12,831 nucleotides of DNA from Oscillospiraceae bacterium (GTDB taxonomy: Bacteria; Bacillota; Clostridia; Oscillospirales; Oscillospiraceae), in contig CACZSJ010000033.1 of assembly GCA_902783825.1 (NCBI GenBank), forward strand, positions 1 to 12,831, written 5' to 3'. The notes under the pieces were generated by a model. The model did not search any database. It was not told where the DNA came from and saw nothing but the letters and a program-made list of their open reading frames with translations. Each line of letters starts with the position of its first letter. The stretch's first letter is position 1. Shown here in pieces: positions 5,672 through 12,729 of the stretch. Both the position numbers and the translations under genes were made by a program.

Positions 5672-7765
5672 TCACTTGACACTAAACAGAATTTCTCCGT
5701 AAGAGGGATAGGGCCAAAATGCGGAGGAGCTCAGTCCTTCCAGCTCATCGACGACCTTGCGCAGTTCTTCCATGGCCGGTATGATCTTATCCATATGGAA
5801 GCGGGCAAGCGCCAAGCTATCGCTAATGCTCTCACCATGATCCATGTGGGCTTCCAATGCCCTGGCTTTATCGACCGCAGAAGAAATCAGCAGGCTGATC
5901 CTCTCTGCCATATCCTGCTCAAAATGGAAATGGATTTCACCACTCAAAGCTTTTTTGGACAGGGCAGCATCTGCCAGACATTTGGAATAAGCGGAGACGG
6001 CGGGGAGTATGTCCTTCCAAATCATATCCAGCATGGTCAACGCTTCAATATGCAGGACCTTATTGTAATTGCTCAGCTTAATTTCATAACGGGCGCGGAT
6101 CTCCGTTTCAGTATAAACCTTATGGCGGACAAAGAGCTGAATATTCTTTTCGGCCAGGTAGCAAGGAGAGCAATCCGGTGTCGTCGGGTAATTTGATAAG
6201 CCCCTGTGTTCCGCTTCCTGCGCCCAGCCCTCATCGTAGCCGTTACCATTGAAGATGATGCGCTTATGCTTGCGAATCACATTTTGGATCAGGTCATGCA
6301 GCGCTTCTTCAAAATCCTCAGCAGCTTCCAGAAAATCCGCATATTGACGCAGAGATTCCGCCACGGCGGTATTTAAAACCACATTGGGGCCGGAGATAGA
6401 CTGAGCGGCGCCAAGCATTCTGAATTCAAATTTATTGCCGGTAAAGGCAAAGGGTGAGGTACGGTTGCGGTCGGTTGTGTCCTTGGGGAATTTAGGCAGC
6501 ACGTGTACGCCGACTTTAATCAGCTCTTTTTCCCTGCTGCCATAGGGTTCGTCGTTCTCAATAGCGCGGAGAATGGCTTCCAGCTCGGATCCCAAAAAAA
6601 TGGAAACAACAGCCGGTGGCGCCTCATTTGCACCAAGTCGATGATCATTGCCCGCAGAAGCAACACACATGCGCAGCATGTCCTGATACTCATCTACAGC
6701 CTGAATAACTGCGCACAAAAACAGCAGGAACTGCGCGTTTTCGCTGGGCGTGTCCCCCGGCTCAAAAAGATTGACACCGGTATTGGTGCTGATGGACCAG
6801 TTGTTATGCTTGCCGCTGCCGTTGACGCCAGCAAAGGGCTTTTCGTGCAGGAGGCAGACCATATCGTGTTTACGGGCGATCCGCTGCATCAGTTCCATCA
6901 TCAGCTGATTGTGATCCGCCGCGATATTGGTAGTCGTGTAAATCGGGGCCAATTCATGCTGCCCCGGAGCAGCTTCGTTGTGCTCGGTCTTGGCCAGCAC
7001 ACCCAGCTTCCACAGCTCCTGATCCAGTTCTCGCATGTAGGCTGCAACCCGTGGCTTGATGGCGCCAAAGTAGTGATCTTCTAGCTCTTGCCCCTTGGGA
7101 GGCTTGGCGCCAAACAGGGTGCGGCCAGTGTACATCAAATCCTTGCGTTTGGCGTACACTGACTGGTCGATGAGAAAGTATTCCTGCTCCGCTCCGACTG
7201 TTGTTTTAATGGAAGTGATTTTTTCATTGCCGAATAAACGGAGAACGCGCATCCCTTCCCTGTTGATGGCTTCCATAGAGCGAAGGAGCGGTGTTTTTTT
7301 GTCTAGCGCTTCACCGCCGTAGGAACAAAAAGCTGTAGGGATATACAGAACGCCGTCTTTGATAAAGGCGTAGGAAGTGGGATCCCAGGCAGTATAGCCA
7401 CGAGCTTCAAATGTGGCGCGCAGTCCGCCGGATGGGAAACTGGAAGCGTCAGGCTCCCCCTGGATCAATTCCTTGCCAGAAAACTCCATGATGACACGCC
7501 CCCCATCTACGGGAGAAATGAAGCTGTCATGTTTTTCAGCGGTGATGCCAGTCATGGGCTGGAACCAATGGGTAAAATGGGTAACCCCTTTTTCGATGGC
7601 CCAGTCTTTCATAGCGTTGGCGACCACAGTCGCAGCGTTGCTGTCAAGGCGCTTGCCGTCATGCATGGAGCGCTGAACCTGTTCAAACACGTCTTTAGGA
7701 AGCCGTGCCCGCATAACAGAGTCGTTAAACACCATGGAACCGAACAATTCTGTGACTGTGTTCAT
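5672..7765 (-). CDS. glnN: Glutamine synthetase type III
   Basis: ATP-dependent ligation of ammonia to glutamate to make glutamine in the cytoplasm. 697 residues, within the usual 690-730 of GSIII. The ATG at 7765 has AGAGAGG about 7 bases upstream; two ATGs further up (7771, 7825) are badly placed. Recognisable blocks are the GSIII N-terminal THFTHWFQPMTG (62-73), the metal-binding glutamates in VGAEQEYFLID (190-200), NEAAPGQHE (263-271), KPFAGVNGSGKHNNW (309-323) for ATP and metal binding, GNDHRLGANEAPPA (372-385), and DRNRTSPFAFTGNKFEFR (432-449) with the substrate-binding arginines. The C-terminal GSIII-specific helical region follows, with AVDKARALEAHMDHG near residues 650-664. All key motifs are intact. 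It is monocistronic: own promoter at 7849-7877, trxA terminator upstream, hairpin downstream. No glnR or amtB is adjacent. Confidence 0.96.
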   Translation of the reverse strand: MNTVTELFGSMVFNDSVMRARLPKDVFEQVQRSMHDGKRLDSNAATVVANAMKDWAIEKGVTHFTHWFQPMTGITAEKHDSFISPVDGGRVIMEFSGKELIQGEPDASSFPSGGLRATFEARGYTAWDPTSYAFIKDGVLYIPTAFCSYGGEALDKKTPLLRSMEAINREGMRVLRLFGNEKITSIKTTVGAEQEYFLIDQSVYAKRKDLMYTGRTLFGAKPPKGQELEDHYFGAIKPRVAAYMRELDQELWKLGVLAKTEHNEAAPGQHELAPIYTTTNIAADHNQLMMELMQRIARKHDMVCLLHEKPFAGVNGSGKHNNWSISTNTGVNLFEPGDTPSENAQFLLFLCAVIQAVDEYQDMLRMCVASAGNDHRLGANEAPPAVVSIFLGSELEAILRAIENDEPYGSREKELIKVGVHVLPKFPKDTTDRNRTSPFAFTGNKFEFRMLGAAQSISGPNVVLNTAVAESLRQYADFLEAAEDFEEALHDLIQNVIRKHKRIIFNGNGYDEGWAQEAEHRGLSNYPTTPDCSPCYLAEKNIQLFVRHKVYTETEIRARYEIKLSNYNKVLHIEALTMLDMIWKDILPAVSAYSKCLADAALSKKALSGEIHFHFEQDMAERISLLISSAVDKARALEAHMDHGESISDSLALARFHMDKIIPAMEELRKVVDELEGLSSSAFWPYPSYGEILFSVK

Positions 7766-7848
7766 ATGCATACCTCTCTTCGGAATGATAAAACGGCACA
7801 GGGTCACACACATGCTGCAGGACACCTTTGCCGCTTCAGGTTGTAGGG

Positions 7849-7877
7849 ATTATATGACAAAACGCACAATTTGTCAA
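7849..7877 (-). promoter_or_regulatory. Consensus SigA-type promoter of glnN with inverted repeat in the spacer
   Basis: On the minus strand, a perfect TTGACA (7872-7877) and a perfect TATAAT (7849-7854) are separated by 17 bases, predicting a start near 7842 and a leader of about 77 bases. A 7-base perfect inverted repeat (tgacaaa 7855-7861, tttgtca 7870-7876, 8-base centre) fills the spacer and overlaps the -35. A repressor bound there would block polymerase, which suggests tight control of an otherwise very strong promoter (inference). It does not match the TGTNA-N7-TNACA GlnR/TnrA box. Confidence 0.88.
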
Positions 7878-7921
7878 TAGTCATTTTGTGTAACCTATAG
7901 AAAATACAATGCTGGAAGGAA

Positions 7922-7947
7922 AAGGCCCGGGCAACAGCTCGAGCCTT
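7922..7947 (-). terminator. Terminator of trxA
   Basis: On the minus strand, aaggctcgagc pairs with gcccgggcctt around a TGTT loop (11 positions with one G-U and one A-C mismatch), followed by TTCCTTCC after the terminal TT of the stem. It begins 10 bases after the trxA stop and precedes the glnN promoter, so trxA and glnN are likely separate transcripts. The T-run is short, so some read-through is possible. Confidence 0.7.
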
Positions 7948-7957
7948 GAATCGCAGG

Positions 7958-8269
7958 TTATTGCAGCATGTTTTCAATCATGGATTTTGGCTGCACTCCC
8001 ACAGAGGAACGAACCACCTGGCCCTTTTGAAAGACCAGAAGCGTAGGAATACTGGAAATCCCGTAGCGGATGGCCAGCTCCGGCTCCTCGTCTACATCCA
8101 CTTTACACACTTTGATACGGCCTTCCTGCTCATGTGCAATCTCCTCAATCGTTGGGGCCAGCATGCGGCAAGGGCCGCACCAGGTCGCCCAAAAATCGAC
8201 AAGCACTGGCAAATCGCACTGCAGCACTTCCCTGTCAAAGTTTTCTTCGGTTAAAATTACTTCAGCCAT
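7958..8269 (-). CDS. trxA: Thioredoxin
   Basis: Small cytoplasmic thiol-disulfide oxidoreductase, 103 residues, a normal length for thioredoxin. The ATG at 8269 has AAGGAG about 7 bases upstream; the longer upstream frame is not thioredoxin-like. The active site is WCGPC with C31 and C34. The buried Asp is D25 in VDFWATW and the conserved cis-proline is P75 in ISSIPT. The C-terminal helix is present. Two extra cysteines (C18, C55) lie outside the active site. No thioredoxin reductase gene is adjacent, so the electron donor is encoded elsewhere. It is divergent from the symporter gene and separately terminated from glnN. No confident promoter could be assigned upstream. Confidence 0.96.
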   Translation of the reverse strand: MAEVILTEENFDREVLQCDLPVLVDFWATWCGPCRMLAPTIEEIAHEQEGRIKVCKVDVDEEPELAIRYGISSIPTLLVFQKGQVVRSSVGVQPKSMIENMLQ

Positions 8270-8340
8270 TGTGTACTCCTTTTTCTTTATCCAACGGTAC
8301 AAACACGCATAAGTCCCCGCTCCAAATTCGCAGAGGACAC

Positions 8341-8411
8341 GGAACCAATCTGCATATCTACACATGGTTCCAGATGGATCAGTGAGCTTAAGTATACTGC
8401 ATAGACTATGC
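8341..8411. promoter_or_regulatory. Inverted repeats in the trxA / symporter divergent region
   Basis: The 275-base space between trxA and the symporter holds no credible gene. It contains ggaacca (8341-8347) inverted as tggttcc (8365-8371) with a 17-base spacer, then an 8-base palindrome agtatact (8391-8398), immediately followed by the 13-base palindrome gcatagactatgc (8399-8411). They lie about 100-200 bases upstream of the symporter's -10. Such a cluster is compatible with binding sites of a sugar-responsive regulator, but that is inference; each element alone is short enough to arise by chance. Confidence 0.35.
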
Positions 8412-8485
8412 TCGCGTCAAGCTCCCTGTCGAAGTATATCGGCAAGCCGTATGGGCCAACTTGATAGATGACGGATGTGTATAGC

Positions 8486-8517
8486 TTGCAATCACGTGTC
8501 TTTGATGATAATATAAT
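8486..8517 (+). promoter_or_regulatory. Candidate promoter of the symporter/deacetylase operon
   Basis: An AT-rich segment contains a perfect TATAAT (8512-8517) and an overlapping TAATAT (8509-8514). TTGCAA (8486-8491) is 17 bases from TAATAT but 20 from TATAAT. The start would be near 8522-8524, giving a very short leader and supporting the downstream ATG at 8545. The -35 assignment is uncertain. Confidence 0.5.
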
Positions 8518-8544
8518 ACCAGTCTTTACATGGAGATGACCGAT

Positions 8545-10026
8545 ATGGAAGAACAACGGATTAAAAGAAAAAATCTGATCATGTTCCCGCTTGGCACAGT
8601 GGGCCGTGATATGATGTACAATCTGGTCACCAGCTATTTGCTGACCTTTGTGCTTTTTACGCATAAGCTGACGGCAGCTCAGTTGTCTGCCATTACCGCT
8701 ATTATGGTTGCAGCACGCGTGTTTGATGCACTGAACGATCCCGTTATGGGGAACATCATCGAGCGCACGCGTGGCAGATGGGGAAAATTCAAGCCCTGGC
8801 TGGTCATCGGTATTTTAACCACCTCCGTGGTTATTTATCTGGCGTTCAATGTGCAGCTTCAGGGCTGGTCCTTTGTCTGGTTCTTTGCGTTTATCTATTT
8901 CGCCTACAGCATCACCTACACCATGCATGATATTTCCTATTGGGGCATGGTTCCTGCGCTGAGTTCGGACGCAAATACGCGCAACCAATATACCTCCCGG
9001 GCTACACTTTTTGCTGGGATTGGAGGAATGCTGGCAGCTGCTTTCATTCCCATGCTGACCGCGGGAGATCGTGCTCTCGGCGGCAACGCTGTTACAGCTT
9101 ACGGTCGTGTGGCACTGATGATTGCCGTGCTGGGTCCTGTATTTCTTGCTTTCACTGTTTTCGGAGTGAAGGAACAGCGAAATTACAACGACGAGGCGAT
9201 CCCCCCTGTTAGTTTTAAGAAAATCATGGGGACGATTACCGGAAATGATCAGCTCATGTGGATTTCGCTGATATTCCTATTGCAGCAGATTGGGAACGGA
9301 ATCGTGTTGTCGGGCATTGGCCAAACATACATTTACGTAGAATTCGGCTACGAGGGTATTTTCTTTACCGCTTTTCAAATGCTGGGCATGATGGTCACGG
9401 CATTTTTGATGATTTTCTACCCCAGCATTTCACGCAGGGTCAGCCGCAAGCGCCTAATGAGCGTTCTCATGGTGATTTCGGCGGCGGGGTATGTGGTTAT
9501 GCTCCTCTCCGGGCTTGCTTTCGGAAGTGGCAACATGATGAAGTTCATTCTGATTACGATCGGATATATGATGGCGAACTTTGGCCAGTACGGATTCTAT
9601 CTGATCATGATGATTTCCATCATGAACACGGTGGAATACAACGAGTATCTCCACGGAACCCGAGATGAGGGTATCGTCTCTTCCCTGCGGCCCTTTTTGA
9701 CCAAGATGGCCTCTGCCCTGACCGTAGCTATTGCCAATATCACATACATCCTGTTCAATATTATCCAATATACCAATGGAATTGCCGATCTGGAGCAAGT
9801 TGCGAATGCAGGCGAGATCAGCACGGAACAAAAAGCCAGTGAGATTACTGCGCTGCTCCAAGGGGTGCAAAGCGGGCAAACGCTGGGACTTTTGGCGGTT
9901 ATGACTGTTCTCCCTCTTGTTTTGATGTTTGCCTCCTATGCGCTATATCGACGGCGCTACAAGCTGGACGAAGATGAATACGAGCGTATCTGTTCGGAGA
10001 TTATCGCCAGAGAGGCAAAGGTATGA
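8545..10026 (+). CDS. GPH-family sugar/glycoside:cation symporter
   Basis: Inner-membrane secondary transporter of the glycoside-pentoside-hexuronide:cation symporter family (major facilitator superfamily, related to MelB), 493 residues with 12 expected helices. Start 8545 is chosen because GGAG at 8532-8535 is 9 bases upstream; the ATGs at 8530 and 8536 lack such a site. The family hallmark is clear: FDALNDPVMG (60-69) with D61 and D65, at the cation/sugar-site positions of MelB, followed by the cytoplasmic loop RTRGRWGKFKPW (74-85). ITYTMHDISYWGMVPAL is the second conserved GPH block. The C-terminal tail YKLDEDEYERICSEI is typical of the family. The exact substrate cannot be read from sequence; melibiose-type glycosides, xylosides or glucuronides are family options. 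The stop overlaps the next gene's start, so the partner deacetylase suggests an N- or O-acetylated sugar (inference). Confidence 0.93.
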   Translation: MEEQRIKRKNLIMFPLGTVGRDMMYNLVTSYLLTFVLFTHKLTAAQLSAITAIMVAARVFDALNDPVMGNIIERTRGRWGKFKPWLVIGILTTSVVIYLAFNVQLQGWSFVWFFAFIYFAYSITYTMHDISYWGMVPALSSDANTRNQYTSRATLFAGIGGMLAAAFIPMLTAGDRALGGNAVTAYGRVALMIAVLGPVFLAFTVFGVKEQRNYNDEAIPPVSFKKIMGTITGNDQLMWISLIFLLQQIGNGIVLSGIGQTYIYVEFGYEGIFFTAFQMLGMMVTAFLMIFYPSISRRVSRKRLMSVLMVISAAGYVVMLLSGLAFGSGNMMKFILITIGYMMANFGQYGFYLIMMISIMNTVEYNEYLHGTRDEGIVSSLRPFLTKMASALTVAIANITYILFNIIQYTNGIADLEQVANAGEISTEQKASEITALLQGVQSGQTLGLLAVMTVLPLVLMFASYALYRRRYKLDEDEYERICSEIIAREAKV

Positions 10027-10793
10027 GTCTGCTCAAGGTCATCTTACGGGCTGCCGCTCCCCTGCCCCGGCTGGAGAATTATCAGCGGTATCTCTTCATA
10101 GGGCCGCATCCGGACGACATTGAAATTGGAGCCGGCGCGACAGCAGCAAAGCTTGCCGCTGCTGGCAAAGAGATATGTTTTCTGATTTGCTGCGACGGGC
10201 GTTACGGCAGCGCTTTTCTGCCGCACCTCTCCCCTGCTGATCTTGCCGCCTTGCGTAAAACAGAAGCCATAGCTTCCGCTCGCCTGCTGGGAGTCAACGA
10301 CCTTCGTTTCCTCGAACTTGAGGACGGTGGCTTTTATGAAAGATCCCGCCTGCTGGAGGGATTGGCGCAGACCATAGGGGATTTTCAGCCGGAAGTCGTT
10401 TTTGCGCCCGATCCCTGGGTGCGCAGCGAATGTCACGCTGACCATCTGGCGATAGGAAAAGCCGCCGCTCAAATCTCTTGTTTTGCACCATACGCAGGAA
10501 TCATGGAAAAGCATGGGGCAAAAGCAGCGCCTGTACAGGCGCTGGCATACTATATGACGGCAAATCCAAACTGCTATGTTAAAACCAGCGGCTATCTGCC
10601 AAAGCAGCTGGAGGCCATTTTTGCCTGCCATAAAAGCCAGTTCCCGGACGGATGTGCAGAGAAAAAAAGCATCACGCTTTATCTGAAGCTGCGTGCTTAT
10701 GATTTTGGCTTGCGCTCCGCAAAGGGATGTGCAGAGGGGTTTCGTGTATTGGGACAAACCCAGATGCACTGTCTCCCGGAAGCCGATCGCTGA
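10023..10793 (+). CDS. PIG-L/LmbE-family zinc deacetylase
   Basis: Predicted zinc-dependent N-acetyl sugar deacetylase of the PIG-L/LmbE superfamily (relatives: MshB, BshB, DacB-type chitobiose deacetylases), 256 residues. The first signature is IGPHPDDIEIGAG (26-38), giving zinc ligand H29, catalytic base D31 and ligand D32. The second is SECHADHLAIG (135-145), giving the third ligand H141 with H138 nearby. Both are intact, so an active enzyme is expected. Its ATG shares bases with the symporter's TGA (ATGA, 4-base overlap), typical of translational coupling. A bacillithiol-type role (BshB) is possible for this family, but no bshA or bshC is present. Coupling to a GPH symporter favours catabolic deacetylation of an imported amino-sugar derivative. 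Substrate unproven. Confidence 0.88.
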   Translation: MSLLKVILRAAAPLPRLENYQRYLFIGPHPDDIEIGAGATAAKLAAAGKEICFLICCDGRYGSAFLPHLSPADLAALRKTEAIASARLLGVNDLRFLELEDGGFYERSRLLEGLAQTIGDFQPEVVFAPDPWVRSECHADHLAIGKAAAQISCFAPYAGIMEKHGAKAAPVQALAYYMTANPNCYVKTSGYLPKQLEAIFACHKSQFPDGCAEKKSITLYLKLRAYDFGLRSAKGCAEGFRVLGQTQMHCLPEADR

Positions 10794-10826
10794 AAAAGCC
10801 CAACTCTTTTGAGTTGGGCTTTTTCA
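10791..10826. terminator. Bidirectional terminator between convergent genes
   Basis: A perfect 16-bp inverted repeat (tgaaaaagcccaactc at 10791-10806, its complement at 10811-10826) with a TTTT loop. The A/T flanks give T-runs on both strands. The left arm includes the stop codon of the deacetylase gene, and the right arm abuts the stop codon of the CofE-like gene at 10827, so one compact hairpin closes both convergent transcripts. Confidence 0.93.
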
Positions 10827-12020
10827 TTATTCTGTCGTGTAATTATCGAAATAACCTTGGATATAGACGATAGGCGTCCCCTTATCTCCGCTGCCGGAGG
10901 TCAGATCACACAGTGAACCGATCAAGTCAGTGAGTCTGCGAGGGGTCGTTCCCTCGGAAACCATCTTTCCGACCAGGTCGTCATCCTTTTTCTGAATTTC
11001 TTGCCGAATGGCGTCACGCAAGGCTTCGCCGGACAACTGGGCAAACTCATTGTCTGCCAGGTATTTCAGCTTCAATTCATTGGGTGTGCCCTCAAGACCG
11101 GCGGTATACGCCGGGGAAACCACGGGGTCTGCCAGTTCCCAGATCTTCCCTACCGGATCTTTAAAAGCCCCGTCACCGTACACCATAACTTCCACGTGCT
11201 TGCCGGTTTTGCTCAGCATCTCTTCCTGTATGGCATTGACCAAGGACTGACAATCTCTTGGAAACAGCTTTACCCGATCTTCCGACGCCTTATTGGAGCC
11301 CAAGAGGCCGTATCGCTCGTTAAAACCACTTCCGTTGACAGGCGCAGTCATGATTTCATCCAAGCCGTATACACGCGCGGCGCCAGCCGTTTTCAAAATC
11401 CGTTTGGTGCGCTCCCGGGTGTGAATATCGCAGCAGATCACATTCTCCGTGTGCTTTAGGATCTCCCGAGGGTCGTTTGCAAAAAAGACTTCAACTTCCG
11501 CGCCGCTCTCACGGATCAGCTGCGAATAGTAATCCACATAGTCTACCCCGGTGAAACGGTGCAAGCGATTGCCGAACAGCTCCCGATATTGCTCAAGACT
11601 GAGTACATCCCGGTACGGATCGATTCCTTTGCTGTCCATCATATCCCAATCGATCAGGTGGTTTCCTACTTCGTCAGAGGGATAAGAGAGCATCAGCACA
11701 ATTTTCTTTGCGCCGCTGGCGATACCGCGCAGACAAATTGCAAATCGATTCCGGCTCAGAATTGGGAAAATCACGCCAAGCGTTTCTCCGCCGAGTTTGC
11801 TGCGTACATCCTGTGCGATATCCTCAATCGTAGCATAGTTGCCCTGCGCACGTGCAACGATTGCTTCTGTCATCGCCAGAATATCACGGTCCCGAATATC
11901 AAAACCATCTAGACTGGCGGCACTGAGAACAGAGTCCACAACAATCTGTTGAAGCTGATCGCCTTCTCGGATAATCGGCGCACGAATTCCACGGGAAACA
12001 GTTCCTACCATTCGGCTCAT
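10827..12020 (-). CDS. CofE-like protein (coenzyme F420-0:L-glutamate ligase family)
   Basis: A 397-residue member of the F420 gamma-glutamyl ligase family. Classical CofE adds glutamate to F420-0 through a gamma-amide bond with GTP. The ATG at 12020 follows GAGG by 8 bases. The N-terminal block matches CofE: GIRAPIIREGD (11-21), a DIRDRDILAMTEAIV segment (41-55), then RAQGN. The C-terminal core resembles CofE again in VEVMVYGDGAFKDPVG (276-291) and VVSPAYTAGLEGTP (300-313). Between them lies an extra region of roughly 150 residues (about 100-260) with a Cys pair (C196-C197) and HTRER, absent from the roughly 250-residue archaeal enzymes. No cofC, cofD, fbiC or F420-dependent gene is in view, and Clostridia generally are not known to make F420, so the true acceptor of glutamate may differ. 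It has its own promoter and lies downstream of the cotJ genes. Confidence 0.75.
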   Translation of the reverse strand: MSRMVGTVSRGIRAPIIREGDQLQQIVVDSVLSAASLDGFDIRDRDILAMTEAIVARAQGNYATIEDIAQDVRSKLGGETLGVIFPILSRNRFAICLRGIASGAKKIVLMLSYPSDEVGNHLIDWDMMDSKGIDPYRDVLSLEQYRELFGNRLHRFTGVDYVDYYSQLIRESGAEVEVFFANDPREILKHTENVICCDIHTRERTKRILKTAGAARVYGLDEIMTAPVNGSGFNERYGLLGSNKASEDRVKLFPRDCQSLVNAIQEEMLSKTGKHVEVMVYGDGAFKDPVGKIWELADPVVSPAYTAGLEGTPNELKLKYLADNEFAQLSGEALRDAIRQEIQKKDDDLVGKMVSEGTTPRRLTDLIGSLCDLTSGSGDKGTPIVYIQGYFDNYTTE

Positions 12021-12054
12021 TGCGCGTACCTCGTTTTCATAGAATTACCCATAT

Positions 12055-12083
12055 ACTATACTACCATTTACGCAAAATGTAAA
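12055..12083 (-). promoter_or_regulatory. Promoter of the CofE-like gene
   Basis: On the minus strand, TTTACA (12078-12083) and TATAGT (12055-12060) are 17 bases apart, predicting a start near 12048 and a leader of about 28 bases. A 6-base inverted repeat (atttac 12066-12071, gtaaat 12079-12084) overlaps the -35 and spacer and could be an operator (inference). Confidence 0.7.
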
Positions 12084-12084
12084 T

Positions 12085-12122
12085 AGGATTCCTTTCCGAA
12101 AAATGTTTCGAAAAGGAATTCT
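12085..12122 (-). terminator. Stem-loop after cotJC, probable terminator
   Basis: Two 17-base arms (12085-12101 and 12106-12122) pair at all positions except one mismatch and one wobble around a 4-base loop, starting 7 bases past the cotJC stop. On the minus strand it is followed by ATTTACATTTTG, T-rich but not a clean T-run, so termination may be partial. It directly precedes the -35 of the CofE-like gene. Confidence 0.65.
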
Positions 12123-12129
12123 TTACCAT

Positions 12130-12726
12130 TTATCTGTCGAAGGATGGATTTACGGCATAGATATTCTTCTGGTTCATTTTTTCCATTGCCAGTCGCAGTC
12201 CCTCGCCGAAGCGCTGATAATGCACAATTTCCCTCTCACGCAGATATCGCATGACGTTATTCACATCAGGATCATCGCTTAAGCGCAAGATGTTGTCATA
12301 GGTGACGCGCGCTTTCTGCTCTGCGGCGAGATCTTCGTTCAAATCTGCGATAACATCGCCTTTAACCTGCATGCTGCCGGCTGTCCAGGGGAAGCCGGAT
12401 GCAGCTGTGGGATAGACGCCGGCAGTATGATCCACGAAGTAGGCATCAAGTCCGGCGCGTTTTACTTCGTCGGGCGTCATGTCTCGCGTAAGCTGGTGTA
12501 CTACAGTTGCGACCATTTCCAGGTGCCCCAATTCCTCCGTGCCAATGTCCGTCAATAGCCCTTTCAGCTCGGGATATGGCATGGAGTAACGTTGACTCAA
12601 ATAACGCATGGATGCACCCAGTTCTCCGTCAGGTCCCCCATATTGGCTGATGATGAACTTTGCCAGAGCGGGATTCGGCGTTCTGATTCTCACCGGGTAT
12701 TGCAGCTTTTTTTCATAAATAAACAT
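12130..12726 (-). CDS. cotJC: CotJC / manganese catalase-family protein
   Basis: A 198-residue ferritin-like protein of the manganese catalase family, called CotJC in spore-forming Firmicutes, where it is a spore coat component. The dinuclear manganese ligands known from manganese catalases are all identifiable: E35 (GPDGELGAS), E65 and H68 (GTEELGHLE), E136 (DLAAEQKAR) and H169 (REREIVHYQRF). It should therefore be able to dismutate hydrogen peroxide. It is shorter than the roughly 265-300 residues of stand-alone manganese catalases, as usual for CotJC. The ATG at 12726 follows GGAGGG by 7 bases, and that ribosome binding site lies inside the end of cotJB. Only 3 bases separate the cotJB stop from this start, so the genes are an operon. 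Expression in the mother cell during sporulation is expected from Bacillus, but no sigma-E or sigma-K site is visible because the promoter lies outside the window. Confidence 0.93.
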   Translation of the reverse strand: MFIYEKKLQYPVRIRTPNPALAKFIISQYGGPDGELGASMRYLSQRYSMPYPELKGLLTDIGTEELGHLEMVATVVHQLTRDMTPDEVKRAGLDAYFVDHTAGVYPTAASGFPWTAGSMQVKGDVIADLNEDLAAEQKARVTYDNILRLSDDPDVNNVMRYLREREIVHYQRFGEGLRLAMEKMNQKNIYAVNPSFDR

Positions 12727-12729
12727 TCC

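Noticed and set aside
5639..6196. A plus-strand open frame of 185 codons after the strong terminator
   Set aside because: Its start lies inside the terminator hairpin and it runs antisense to the conserved C-terminal part of glnN; composition shadow.
7855..7876. GlnR/TnrA operator at the glnN promoter
   Set aside because: The repeat tgacaaa-N8-tttgtca does not fit TGTNA-N7-TNACA, and no other nearby segment fits it on either strand.
5672..8269. trxA and glnN as one operon
   Set aside because: They share orientation, but a hairpin ends trxA and a perfect consensus promoter starts glnN in the same 192-base gap.
8270..8544. Riboswitch or small RNA in the trxA / symporter gap
   Set aside because: No conserved aptamer core or intrinsic terminator was seen. 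The predicted symporter leader is only about 20 bases, too short for a riboswitch.
10044..10769. A 241-codon minus-strand open frame opposite the deacetylase
   Set aside because: No family resemblance. The plus-strand frame carries both PIG-L zinc motifs and the coupled start.
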